This document shows, one piece after another, positions 44,958-53,291 of a stretch of 64,000 nucleotides of DNA (the stretch's first letter is position 1; each line of letters starts with the position of its first letter). Both the position numbers and the translations under genes were made by a program. The notes beneath the pieces were generated by a model that was not told the origin of the DNA, did no database searches, and saw only the letters and a program-made list of their open reading frames with translations. Source of the stretch: an uncultured Clostridia bacterium (GTDB taxonomy: Bacteria; Bacillota; Clostridia; Christensenellales; CAG-917); NCBI GenBank assembly GCA_944363035.1, contig CALVTS010000001.1, positions 128,691 to 192,690 of the forward strand. The letters run 5' to 3'.

Positions 44958-45209
44958 TCAGTCCGCCACTTCAAAGGAGGTAAGGGCGGATTTCACCGAA
45001 AGGGAGGGGAACTTCCCCAGCCTCCCGGTGAGCGCGGATATGCGCTCCTGCGAGCCCTCCACGATGAGGGCGATCGCGTTCGCGTCCTTTCTCGGCACGC
45101 CCATCCTGCCCGCGATGATGTCCGAAAAGTCCGAGAGCACGCTCTGCATCTCCATCACCGTCTCGCGATCCCCTTTGAGCACTATGCCCACCACGCCTAT
45201 CCTCTTCAT
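44958..45209 (-). CDS. TM1266-family protein (iron-only hydrogenase system regulator-like, ACT fold)
   Basis: An 83-residue ACT/NikR-C-like protein: MKRIGVVGIVLKG, SDIIAGRMGVP, IALIVEGS and a C-terminal LGKFPSLSVKSALTSF. The family is named from its frequent placement beside HydE/F/G hydrogenase maturases. Here it leads an ABC importer operon instead and no hydrogenase genes are seen. The start at 45209 has GGAGAG upstream; the long frame above it runs through the attenuator and is not coding. Role inferred only from the name of the family. Confidence 0.82.
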   Translation of the reverse strand: MKRIGVVGIVLKGDRETVMEMQSVLSDFSDIIAGRMGVPRKDANAIALIVEGSQERISALTGRLGKFPSLSVKSALTSFEVAD

Positions 45210-45267
45210 ATTCTCTCCTTTCCGCCGTCCGTAATGCGGCTTTTTGTTTTCCCTCCCGCGCGGAGCG

Positions 45268-45333
45268 CAAAAAAACCGACGTCGCAAGACGTCGGCAAAT
45301 ATCCTCGTGATGACACGCTGTGACCGTCGTCTT
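45268..45333 (-). promoter_or_regulatory. Transcription attenuator / candidate riboswitch leader
   Basis: On the minus strand CCGACGTC-TTGC-GACGTCGG (45276-45295) followed by seven T's (45269-45275) is a strong terminator placed before the TM1266 gene. The segment AAGACGACGG (45324-45333) can pair with CCGACGTCTT (45286-45295) in 9 of 10 positions, forming a mutually exclusive antiterminator. Between them lies an unpaired CACAGCGTG...CACGAGGATATTTG stretch. I matched no known riboswitch class. Confidence 0.7.
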
Positions 45334-45366
45334 ACACTCCGAAAACTCATCGTTTGGGACGTATCG

Positions 45367-45395
45367 ATCATACTATGCTCTTCCCTCGCTGTCAA
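45367..45395 (-). promoter_or_regulatory. Promoter of the TM1266-ABC operon
   Basis: TTGACA (45390-45395), 17 bases, TATGAT (45367-45372) on the minus strand, just upstream of the attenuator. Confidence 0.85.
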
Positions 45396-45421
45396 CTGCG
45401 GAGTGGAAAGAACACAAATTT

Positions 45422-47224
45422 TCAGTTCTGCAAAAAGAGGATCGCAAACAGTACGAACATCGGATTTTCACGCAACATTTCCTCCACCTCGGCGACGGCG
45501 GGGGACTCGACATCCGTGATGTATCCCATGGCGGCGATCCTGTTTATGCGTTCCTTATCGGCATAACTCTCTTTCAGACTTTCCGCGATCATATCCGCGG
45601 CGGAGGACGGGACTGCGTTCCCCGTCACGGCGCTTGCGCGTGAGACCGACTCCTTTTCTATCCTCGCCACCTCGTCATACCACTCTTTGGTGTAGGGTCC
45701 GCTGTTTGTGACCGTCACCTCCACGGGCTCCTCCCCGTTCTCGATGAGGATGTCGTTGAGGCTTTCCGCCATATTGAGCACGAACCCGGCGGACACCCGC
45801 AGACGGTTCTCGTTCCTCTTCACTTCGGGGGCTAGGACGTACCGCCTCCACGAGGTGTGGAACATATCGTCGAACAACTCTCGGAGCAGGGCGAGCACCA
45901 TCGCCGCGAGCTCTTCCGTCATTTCGACGTCCTCATCGGCGACAGAGACTTTGGTGAACAACGCGCCGAGATACAGCAACATATTCTTGCGGCTGTCCCC
46001 GGACTCGGCGAGCCTTCTCAACTCCTTCTCCGTATCCTCGACGGAATATTCCTCGGCAAAGGACGAGAATGCTTCGGCGGCGAGCACGATGAAATTGATC
46101 TCCTTCAGATCCTCATCCTCTTCGGCGGCGAGAGCTTTGAGCTTGCGCACCAGCGCATAAGTGTACGCGCCGTCCTCTCCCCTGTCGTAAAGCCCTGAGA
46201 ACGCGGCGATCGCGTAGTCTATCAAGAGGGGTATCTCGTCCACGAAAGAGGAAAGATATCCGAAGGAATCCAGGATGTCGTATACTGCGTCCACGGGCTG
46301 AGCGAAGCCGTCAAAGCACTCCTCCACCTGCAAAAGCGCGTTTTTGACATTGGCGAGCTTTTCCTCGGTCAGTTTCTCGCCCGCCTCGGCAAGCCCGTCC
46401 AGCACGCCCGTGAGCCACACCTGCATCTCGCTGTCCGATATCCCCGCAAGCGCTCCCTCTCCCGATGACGCGCTGCCTATGAGCCCGACCAGCCCCGTGC
46501 CGCTCTCCCCCGTGCCGAGGATCTGTTCGAAGTCAAAAATGAAGGTGAGCAGAGTCTTTATGTCCTCTTCCGCCTCGTCCAGCGCGGCGAGGGTGGAGGC
46601 TGTCTCCTCCTCGTCGCCCATGGTGGAGACTATCCTCTCCGCCCTCTCTATCGCCGCCGCCATGTCCTGCTGACCGGGGCCCACGACTTTGCCGTAGTAA
46701 CCTTCCAGAGTGGTTTTCAGGGAGGAGTACATCCCCGCGATGTCCTCCACCACGGCGCGCAGGAATCCGAAGCCGAGCCCGCTCATGTCCACGGAGGTGA
46801 GCCCTACCGCGTCGATGAGTTCTATCACGGCGTCGGAATTGTATCTCGTCTCAGAGATGAGCGCCTTGCCCTCCTCGTCGGCGGCGAAAGCGGCAAGCCT
46901 TTCCAATTTGGATGTAACGAGGGCGGACGAATCCAACACCTCGGCGACCAAACCCGTCCAGAGCACGGCTTCGACGTAACTGCCGCACTCGTCAAGCACC
47001 ACTATCTCGCTCTCCTCCATATCGGGGAGCCACTTTTCGTCAAAGGCGGCGAGCACGTTCTTTTCCAACTCTTCGAGCGCCGCCGCTCTCCTTTCGGCGT
47101 CCGAGGGAGGCGGAGTGTCGTCGCAGGCGGCAAACACGACCGCGACCGCACCCGCGAGGAGCAGGAGCGCGACAAACAGCGCAACGATACGCGTGCTCTT
47201 TTTCGTCCTTTCCGTCATCCGCAT
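45422..47224 (-). CDS. Large hypothetical lipoprotein linked to an ABC system
   Basis: A 600-residue acidic protein beginning MRMTERTKKSTR, a long hydrophobic signal and FAAC (Cys about 34). The rest is helix-rich with many Glu/Leu runs and coiled-coil character and resembles no family I know. A weak hydrophobic C-terminus (NPMFVLFAILFLQN) may be a second membrane contact. The ATG at 47224 overlaps the FtsX-like gene's TGA (TGATG) with GAGGAGGAA upstream. It is the third gene of the ATPase-permease-lipoprotein operon and may act as its extracytoplasmic adaptor. Confidence 0.78.
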   Translation of the reverse strand: MRMTERTKKSTRIVALFVALLLLAGAVAVVFAACDDTPPPSDAERRAAALEELEKNVLAAFDEKWLPDMEESEIVVLDECGSYVEAVLWTGLVAEVLDSSALVTSKLERLAAFAADEEGKALISETRYNSDAVIELIDAVGLTSVDMSGLGFGFLRAVVEDIAGMYSSLKTTLEGYYGKVVGPGQQDMAAAIERAERIVSTMGDEEETASTLAALDEAEEDIKTLLTFIFDFEQILGTGESGTGLVGLIGSASSGEGALAGISDSEMQVWLTGVLDGLAEAGEKLTEEKLANVKNALLQVEECFDGFAQPVDAVYDILDSFGYLSSFVDEIPLLIDYAIAAFSGLYDRGEDGAYTYALVRKLKALAAEEDEDLKEINFIVLAAEAFSSFAEEYSVEDTEKELRRLAESGDSRKNMLLYLGALFTKVSVADEDVEMTEELAAMVLALLRELFDDMFHTSWRRYVLAPEVKRNENRLRVSAGFVLNMAESLNDILIENGEEPVEVTVTNSGPYTKEWYDEVARIEKESVSRASAVTGNAVPSSAADMIAESLKESYADKERINRIAAMGYITDVESPAVAEVEEMLRENPMFVLFAILFLQN

Positions 47225-49659
47225 CAGTTCCTCCTCATCCCGTATCCTCGTTTGAACCCCGCGATGACGGGCACCGCGATGTATGCCGCTGAAAGCACAA
47301 GTCCCGCCGCAACGGCGGACGCCGCGTCGAACATGAAACCGAAATACAGCCCGAACATCCTCAACGCGTTGATGAGACACATCGTCGCGAGTGCGCTCAC
47401 GGGGAGGGCGAGCAGGAATGCGCTCGTCGCCGAAAACGCGTGTTCGAGGGTCTCGGACGCCAGCAGTCCGTTGCGGGAAAGCCCTGCGCAAAGCAGGGTG
47501 CTCCGCGTCCTTTCGGAATATGCCCTGACCACTACGACGTTGGCTATCGCGACTGCGTAAGCGAGCGCCGTCAGCATGAACGCAAGCGCGGCGATCAGGT
47601 CGAATACATTCTCCAACGCGCGGGTGTCCCACTCGTAAGCCGCAAGCGCGGGCAGAGCGTAATAATTCCTGTCCGCAAAGCGGGATCTCACCTCCCGCGC
47701 GACATCGCCGACGTCGCCGTCCGCAAGCAGGACCACGGTGTCCGCCGAAAGCCCGAAGCTCTCCCCTAGCGTCTCTGCGGACACTATCACATAACTTCCG
47801 TTGAAGAGGTTGTGGCGCACTATGCCGCCCACCTCGAACCGACGGATCTCGCCGTCAACGTCGAGCAGGACAAAGTCGCCCTTGTCCACGCCGTACAACT
47901 CCCTGACGGAGCCGTCCAGGATGACCTTGCCCTCGGCGAGAGCGGCAACGACTTCCTCTCGGGGTGTCGCATATTCAAACTCGACGAGCTCCAACGCCGT
48001 GGCGGAGCCCAGTATGTTGACCGTCTTTTCTTCCATGCCGTCGGCGGATATCACGGCTTGACGCCAGACCATGAGGTGCGCTCCGCGCACGCCCTCCACC
48101 TCCTCGAGCTCGCTCACGTCAACGTCGGAAGACAGGTTGGTGACCAGGATCATATCCTCGAACTCGGAGGTGAAATCCGAAAACACCGAGGTCGTCAGCG
48201 ACCATGCGGTGAAAAGAAGCATGGACATCGTCATGCCCACGGCAAGTATGGACGAGGCTCTCGTCGCCCTCCTTTCCCTGAGAGCGGAGACTCCCGCCAC
48301 GATGACCGAGGGAGAACGGGAACTTATCGCGAGCCTGCCGAAACCTTTCACGATGAAGGGCGCCGCCATCGCCGCGCACGCTATCACCAGCACCATATTC
48401 ACGGCAGAGAGCGCGCCTTTCGCCCCCGGGAGAAGATTTTCCACGCAAAGAGAGACCAAAGTCGCAAGGACGAGCGCCGCCGTCGCGAACAGTCCTGCGC
48501 GCCCCTTTTCGGGAGCTCCGACAAGATTTTCCCTCGCCGTGGAGGAAAACACCCTGACAAGCGGATACAGCGAAGCCGCGAACGCCGTCAGCGCGCCCGT
48601 CACCGCCGCCGCGAAAAGCAACGCCGCATTGACGGAAAAACTCATTGCGGAGGACAATACGATATAGAGCATGAGCGCGAAAATGCCCACCGCGACAAGT
48701 GAGCCTATCACCGCTCCCGCCGCCGCCAACAACGCGCTCTCTAAGGCGAACATCGCGAATATCCTCTTCTTTGTCCCGCCCACCAGCGCGAGCTTGGCGG
48801 CATATGCCCGCCTCTCCCTCACGCCGGACGTGAACACCAGCGCCACTCCCGCTATACAAAGCAGAGCGACCGCGGCTCCCGCTATGGTCACGGGAGCGGA
48901 CAAATTGCGCGCCCGCGTGGAAATATAACCGAGATCCAGACATTCAGCGACCGTGAGCGCGGAATACTCGGGGATCGCCGCGATGCGTTCCCTCACCTTT
49001 GAAATGTCCGCGCCCTCCGTCACCTTCACGAATATCTCGTTGTGCACCGTCCCGCCGCTCAGCATGACGGAGGACATCCTTGAAGAATATCCCAAAACAG
49101 TGTATGGCGAATCTGAGGCAAAATAGCCTGAGTTTTCGGCAATGGCGACGACGTAAAAGTGGACTGACCTTCCTGTTGCAGTCATTCCACGCACCGAAAA
49201 CGAGTCGTCTATCCCGAGCCCGAACCTTTCAGCCATGCGCTCCGAGATGACCACGCAGTCGGTGTTTTCCGCCATGCGGGAGATGTCCCCCGCGACCACG
49301 TCTATATCTCTCAGGCTCTCCACTTCGCCGCCGTCAAAGCCGCGTAGTCTGAGATATTCCTCCTCCCCCTCGCCGTCCAACAGCGCGTAAAGGGAGACCG
49401 TGGCGGTCACGCTCTCCACGCCCTCTACGTCGTACAAGGGGTCGTCCGGGGCGATCCTGTCGCCGCCGCTCTTTTGGGATATGATGATGTCGCTGTCACC
49501 GAAATCGGCGGTTTCTACCGCGTAAACGTAATCATAAACCGCGCCCTCGAATGAAAACATACAGAAAAACATCGCCACGGCAACGGCGATCGCCGCCACG
49601 GACGCCAGCGTGCGGAGGGGCTTTGCTTTCAGTGATCTGAGCGCGAGTGCGAATGTCAT
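47224..49659 (-). CDS. FtsX/MacB-type ABC permease (large, two repeats)
   Basis: An 811-residue permease: an N-terminal membrane helix (RTLASVAAIAVAVAMFFCMF), a ~220-residue extracytoplasmic domain, three central helices, a second set of helices and a second extracytoplasmic domain, and three C-terminal helices. This is the duplicated FtsX layout of lipoprotein-release or bacitracin-type exporters. The ATG overlaps the ATPase gene stop (ATGA). Together with the ATPase and lipoprotein it forms a mechanotransmission-type ABC system; the substrate is unknown. Confidence 0.87.
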   Translation of the reverse strand: MTFALALRSLKAKPLRTLASVAAIAVAVAMFFCMFSFEGAVYDYVYAVETADFGDSDIIISQKSGGDRIAPDDPLYDVEGVESVTATVSLYALLDGEGEEEYLRLRGFDGGEVESLRDIDVVAGDISRMAENTDCVVISERMAERFGLGIDDSFSVRGMTATGRSVHFYVVAIAENSGYFASDSPYTVLGYSSRMSSVMLSGGTVHNEIFVKVTEGADISKVRERIAAIPEYSALTVAECLDLGYISTRARNLSAPVTIAGAAVALLCIAGVALVFTSGVRERRAYAAKLALVGGTKKRIFAMFALESALLAAAGAVIGSLVAVGIFALMLYIVLSSAMSFSVNAALLFAAAVTGALTAFAASLYPLVRVFSSTARENLVGAPEKGRAGLFATAALVLATLVSLCVENLLPGAKGALSAVNMVLVIACAAMAAPFIVKGFGRLAISSRSPSVIVAGVSALRERRATRASSILAVGMTMSMLLFTAWSLTTSVFSDFTSEFEDMILVTNLSSDVDVSELEEVEGVRGAHLMVWRQAVISADGMEEKTVNILGSATALELVEFEYATPREEVVAALAEGKVILDGSVRELYGVDKGDFVLLDVDGEIRRFEVGGIVRHNLFNGSYVIVSAETLGESFGLSADTVVLLADGDVGDVAREVRSRFADRNYYALPALAAYEWDTRALENVFDLIAALAFMLTALAYAVAIANVVVVRAYSERTRSTLLCAGLSRNGLLASETLEHAFSATSAFLLALPVSALATMCLINALRMFGLYFGFMFDAASAVAAGLVLSAAYIAVPVIAGFKRGYGMRRN

Positions 49660-50333
49660 TTTACGATGAGTCCGTCCTCTATCTCGACTTTGCGGGAGGC
49701 GTACGCCGCGTGCGCGGCGGAGTGCGTGACCATGACAAGAGCCACTCCCCTCTCGCGGTTGATGCGTTCGAGAAGTTCCATGACCTGACGACCTCTCTCC
49801 CTGTCCAGACTGCCCGTCGGCTCGTCCAGAAAGATGAGCTTGGGGTCGGTAGCGAGCGCGCGGGCGAGCGCGACGCGCTGTTGCTCGCCGCCCGAGAGCT
49901 GTGCGGGCAGGTTGTTGAGCCTCTCGTGTATGCCCAAAAAGCGGCACACGTCGGACACGATATCCGCGCATTCCTTTGCCTTTTTGCCGTCCAGCCTGAG
50001 GGGCAGGATGATGTTTTCGTATGCGGTGAGATGCGGGACGAGATTGTCAAACTGATAGACGAAAGACACTTCCCTGCGGCGCATGGCGGCAAGTTCCTCG
50101 TCCGAAACGGAGGAAAGCTCCCGCCCGAGCAGTTTCACGCTCCCCTCGGTGGGAGAATCTATGCCCGCAAGGATGTAGAGCAATGTGGATTTGCCGGAAC
50201 CCGACTCGCCGAGCACGGCGACGAACTCCCCTTCTTCCACGCTCATGTCTATGCCCTTCAACACCTCGGAGGTCACATCCCCCACGGTGTAGGACTTTTT
50301 CACACCTTTTGCTTCGAGTATGCGCGAACCCAT
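49656..50333 (-). CDS. ABC ATPase of LolD/MacB type
   Basis: A 225-residue ATPase: Walker [10 protein letters not shown], the LolD/MacB-typical [18 protein letters not shown]-loop region, [15 protein letters not shown] and [12 protein letters not shown]. The start at 50333 has GAGGTGA upstream; an earlier in-frame ATG lies 18 bases further up without an RBS. It opens the operon with the large permease and lipoprotein. Confidence 0.93.
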   Translation of the reverse strand: MGSRILEAKGVKKSYTVGDVTSEVLKGIDMSVEEGEFVAVLGESGSGKSTLLYILAGIDSPTEGSVKLLGRELSSVSDEELAAMRRREVSFVYQFDNLVPHLTAYENIILPLRLDGKKAKECADIVSDVCRFLGIHERLNNLPAQLSGGEQQRVALARALATDPKLIFLDEPTGSLDRERGRQVMELLERINRERGVALVMVTHSAAHAAYASRKVEIEDGLIVK

Positions 50334-50478
50334 GATCACCTCAATACACATCTATAATACCATACGCGCGCGCGAAGCTCAACACAAATCCGCTCTCCCC
50401 CCAAGATGAAAAGAGGATCTTGAGCGAAAACGGGACTGTCGATGGGCTCGACTCCGCAACGCGCATATCCCTCCCGAC

Positions 50479-50507
50479 TTGAAATCGCGGCGGAGAAATG
50501 ATATAAT
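50479..50507 (+). promoter_or_regulatory. queH promoter (leaderless)
   Basis: TTGAAA (50479-50484), 17 bases ending TGA, TATAAT (50502-50507), then 6 bases to the ATG at 50514. Confidence 0.8.
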
Positions 50508-50513
50508 CCGAGC

Positions 50514-51143
50514 ATGACAAATTCATACGGCACAAAGACGGATATCGACCTCGAACTCGAAAACGCCGAAGCGAGCGGACGCAGGCTCCGCCTGCTCCTG
50601 CACGTCTGTTGCGGTCCGTGCGCCGCGGGGGTGTTGCCTCGCATACACGAGCGTTTTGACGTCACTCTGTACTACTACGACCCCAATATTTTGCCTAAAA
50701 GCGAGTTTATCAAACGCCTTGACACACTAAAACTCCTTTTGACGCATTTTCCTGACGTCAAACTCATAGTCCCGCAACAGATGGAGGAGGAGTTCCTCTC
50801 CGTGGCGAAGGGGATGGAAGAGCTCCCCGAGGGAGGCAGGAGGTGCGAGGCGTGCTTCGGGCTGCGCCTCGGCGGGACGGCGAGATATCTTGCCGAACAC
50901 AGGGAGGCATACGACGCTTTCGCCACCACTCTTACGGTGAGTCCCCGAAAAAACGCTCCCCTCATCAACGATATAGGGAGAGCGGTCGCCGAAAGGGAGG
51001 GTGTGCGCTATCTCTCCTCCGATTTCAAGAAAAAGGACGGCTGGCTGACTTCCACCATACTTTGCAAGGAATACGGGCTGTACCGCCAACACTACTGCGG
51101 CTGTACTCCCCCGCCCGGGAGCGCGGATGTCTCTCTTCCCTGA
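50514..51143 (+). CDS. queH: Epoxyqueuosine reductase QueH
   Basis: A 209-residue QueH (DUF208), the QueG-independent enzyme that reduces epoxyqueuosine to queuosine in tRNA. The cysteines expected for its metal/4Fe-4S sites are in HVCCGPC (30-36), GRRCEAC (about 103-109) and HYCGC near the C-terminus. DPNILPKSEFIKR and TTLTVSPRKN are family elements. The mRNA appears leaderless: no RBS, and TATAAT ends 6 bases before the ATG. It is convergent with rpiB, sharing a terminator. Confidence 0.94.
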   Translation: MTNSYGTKTDIDLELENAEASGRRLRLLLHVCCGPCAAGVLPRIHERFDVTLYYYDPNILPKSEFIKRLDTLKLLLTHFPDVKLIVPQQMEEEFLSVAKGMEELPEGGRRCEACFGLRLGGTARYLAEHREAYDAFATTLTVSPRKNAPLINDIGRAVAEREGVRYLSSDFKKKDGWLTSTILCKEYGLYRQHYCGCTPPPGSADVSLP

Positions 51144-51165
51144 CCGCCGCGCGAAAAGAGCGTCA

Positions 51166-51193
51166 AAAAGCGCCCGATGTCTCGGGCGCTTTT
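51166..51193. terminator. Shared terminator of queH and rpiB
   Basis: A perfect 12-bp stem (51166-51177 with 51182-51193) with A and T tracts outside, between the convergent genes. Confidence 0.9.
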
Positions 51194-51220
51194 GAATGCG
51201 CAATTCGTTCCGATTTGTTG

Positions 51221-51670
51221 TCACTTGAAATATTTGGCTTCGATGTCTGCGATCATGTCCAGTCTGCGCTGGTGTCTGCCGCCCTCATACTCCGCCTCGA
51301 ACCACGCTTTCACGATGTCGCGCGCCTCGTCCGGAGTCACCACTCTGCCGCCGAGAGCGATGATATTAGCATTGTTGTGACGTTTGGTCATCTCCGCCAT
51401 GAACGTGTTGGTGACCACCGCCGCACGAATGCCCTTGACCTTGTTTGCCGAGATCGAGATGCCGATGCCCGTGCCGCACATGAGCACTCCCGCGCCGCAC
51501 TCTCCCGAAGCCACAGCCTCGGCGACTTTGAGCCCGTAGACGGGATAATCCACCGATTCCTCGGTGTAGGTGCCGAGATCCGCGACCTCTGCCCCGAGAG
51601 CTTCCAGCGTCTCTTTGACCGCCTGTTTCAACACGATGCCGCCGTGATCGCAACCGATTGCAACTTTCAT
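51221..51670 (-). CDS. rpiB: Ribose-5-phosphate isomerase B
   Basis: A 149-residue RpiB interconverting ribose-5-P and ribulose-5-P. Motifs are IGCDHGG, DYPVYGLKVAEAV, the catalytic-Cys loop LMCGTGIGISISANK, and RHNNANIIALGGR. AAGGGGTG is the RBS. The promoter shares an 18-base block with that of PPi-PFK, suggesting common control of sugar-phosphate genes. Confidence 0.96.
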   Translation of the reverse strand: MKVAIGCDHGGIVLKQAVKETLEALGAEVADLGTYTEESVDYPVYGLKVAEAVASGECGAGVLMCGTGIGISISANKVKGIRAAVVTNTFMAEMTKRHNNANIIALGGRVVTPDEARDIVKAWFEAEYEGGRHQRRLDMIADIEAKYFK

Positions 51671-51698
51671 AATACACCCCTTATTGGTTGATAAGTTA

Positions 51699-51727
51699 AT
51701 TATACTCTCTCCCGCCGACTAATGCAA
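51699..51727 (-). promoter_or_regulatory. rpiB promoter
   Basis: TTGCAT (51722-51727), 17 bases ending GGCGGGAGAGAG, TATAAT (51699-51704) on the minus strand. Confidence 0.75.
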
Positions 51728-51754
51728 GACGAAATTTGACTTCCGATGATGTGG

Positions 51755-53130
51755 GAAGTCTCCTCCGTACACTTATTCGGGGTGTATTTGAATTCCACGT
51801 ATACTTATTCGAAGACGAAACCACGCGCCGCTCACCCAAACTTGCACAGCGGGCGTTTGCGCCCGCTCTTGCAAGTCGCGGCGCGTATCTGCGATCTCGC
51901 AAGCTAGACGGCTATTAAGTAGACACGGGCTCGGTGCGCGTCGAGTCGCCCTCCTCGCCCCGCGAGCGACGTTCAGTCTATACTGGTATCCGCTTGATTA
52001 TGCAAGTGCGAGATTCAAACCTTTTTCAAGAGGTGTTTTCATAAAGGCGCAGAATGCGCCTTTATGAAAAAGTATATCCCGCATTTTAGGAGGACAGTCC
52101 TCTATTCCGAGTGGGGGAGGAGTCCCGAAGGGGAGGAGGGGGTACAATACTTCCATGTTAGGGGACGTAACCAAAAAATTAGCCTCGAGCACGACGTACA
52201 CTTATTCGGAGTGGAGCCGCCTAGCCAAACTTGCACAGGGCGCAGCCCTCTTGCAAGTCGGCGGCGACGAAGTGAGTGCCGAGGGCGAGACGAAAAGTGC
52301 GTCAGCAATGCGCCACTCTCTTCGCGAAGCGGGCGCATTGCAAGCGGCATAACATGGCGGCGCCGTAGAGGCGCCGTCCTCGGTAGCCCTCATGCCCGAG
52401 CGCCGAAGGTTTCCCCCAAAATGGTGGGTTCCCTTTTAAGGGGGAACGATTTTGGGGGAAACCCGCAGGAAGGGGGCAAAAATATTTCCCTGTCGCGGGG
52501 ACGTTACCCATAAATCAACCCTGAGCACGCCGCACACTTGTTCGTCGTGTTCAAGCACACTCTATCATACTGTACGTCTCGCGGGTGAATGTTGGCTCCC
52601 CCTCCTTCCCTGCGGGCTTTCCTCCCCCGTGTCCGAACGAGTTCAGTCCCCGCATCATGCGGGACTGACTTCGCATTCCTACAAAAGTTTTTTATATCGC
52701 ACTCACATAATCAAGCGGAGACCTGCACTTGCTGAAAGCCCGGCACGGGAGGAGGAATTCGGCACTCGCAAGTTAAAGCCCGTGTCTTTTTAGGTTTACG
52801 GCGTTGCTCGGCACTCAGGGAGCGCGCCGCGACTTGCAAGAGCGGGCGCAAACGCCCGCCATATTCCGACGAGGGTCATACCCTCCTCTCCCGCGGAGTG
52901 AAAATGAGCGAGTGAACGGATAGTTTTGCTTGCAAAACGCGGAGTGAACGAGCGCCTCCGCATTTTCACGACGCGAAAAGGAGCGACCGCGCGACAGACG
53001 AGCCTACCGCCGCAACGCGGCGCAAGGCGACGAGCATCGCGCGGATCGCGACGCGGCTGAGCGGCGCGTGAGACCGTCTCCGAACAAGTATACGTAGGAT
53101 TCAAGCACACTCCGAATAAGTGTACGACGG
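51755..53130. repeat. Repeat island 5 (modules B, A and C, with an insertion)
   Basis: No gene is present. From the left: about two 32-bp units, module B reversed (51815-52190), module A forward (52205-52515), module C forward (52520-52860) and inverted units (53070-53125). The right-hand hairpin is broken: after its first half (to about 52860) comes ~190 bp of unrelated GC-rich DNA with GGAGTGAACGAGCG-type repeats (52861-53045), then the second half (53050-53070). Confidence 0.82.
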
Positions 53131-53166
53131 GTTGGGAGATACCCTCACCCGAACGCTCGTATGGTG

Positions 53167-53291
53167 AAAACGTCGCCATTTGGATGAAATGCAAGGAAAA
53201 GGCACCCTTTTCAAGGGGCGCGTACTAAGTCGTACGTAACCCGCAGAAAAGGATGCCTTTGACACAGCAGTTCGCCAAATGGAGGCGTTTT
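53167..53291 (-). ncRNA. Stop-codon-anchored 3' hairpin element (giant-gene copy)
   Basis: The outer stem (53167-53183 with 53275-53291) includes part of the giant gene's TAA. Inner stems are AAGGCA/TGCCTT (53199/53254) and CCTTTTC/GAAAAGG (53206/53246), different in sequence but equal in place to those of the mgsA and pfkA copies. The apical GCGTAC-N6-GTACGT and loop GGAA / GACA are kept. Confidence 0.65.

Noticed and set aside
45210..45395. N-terminal extension of the TM1266-family protein
   Set aside because: It would translate through the promoter and terminator and is Arg-rich; the start at 45209 has a good RBS.
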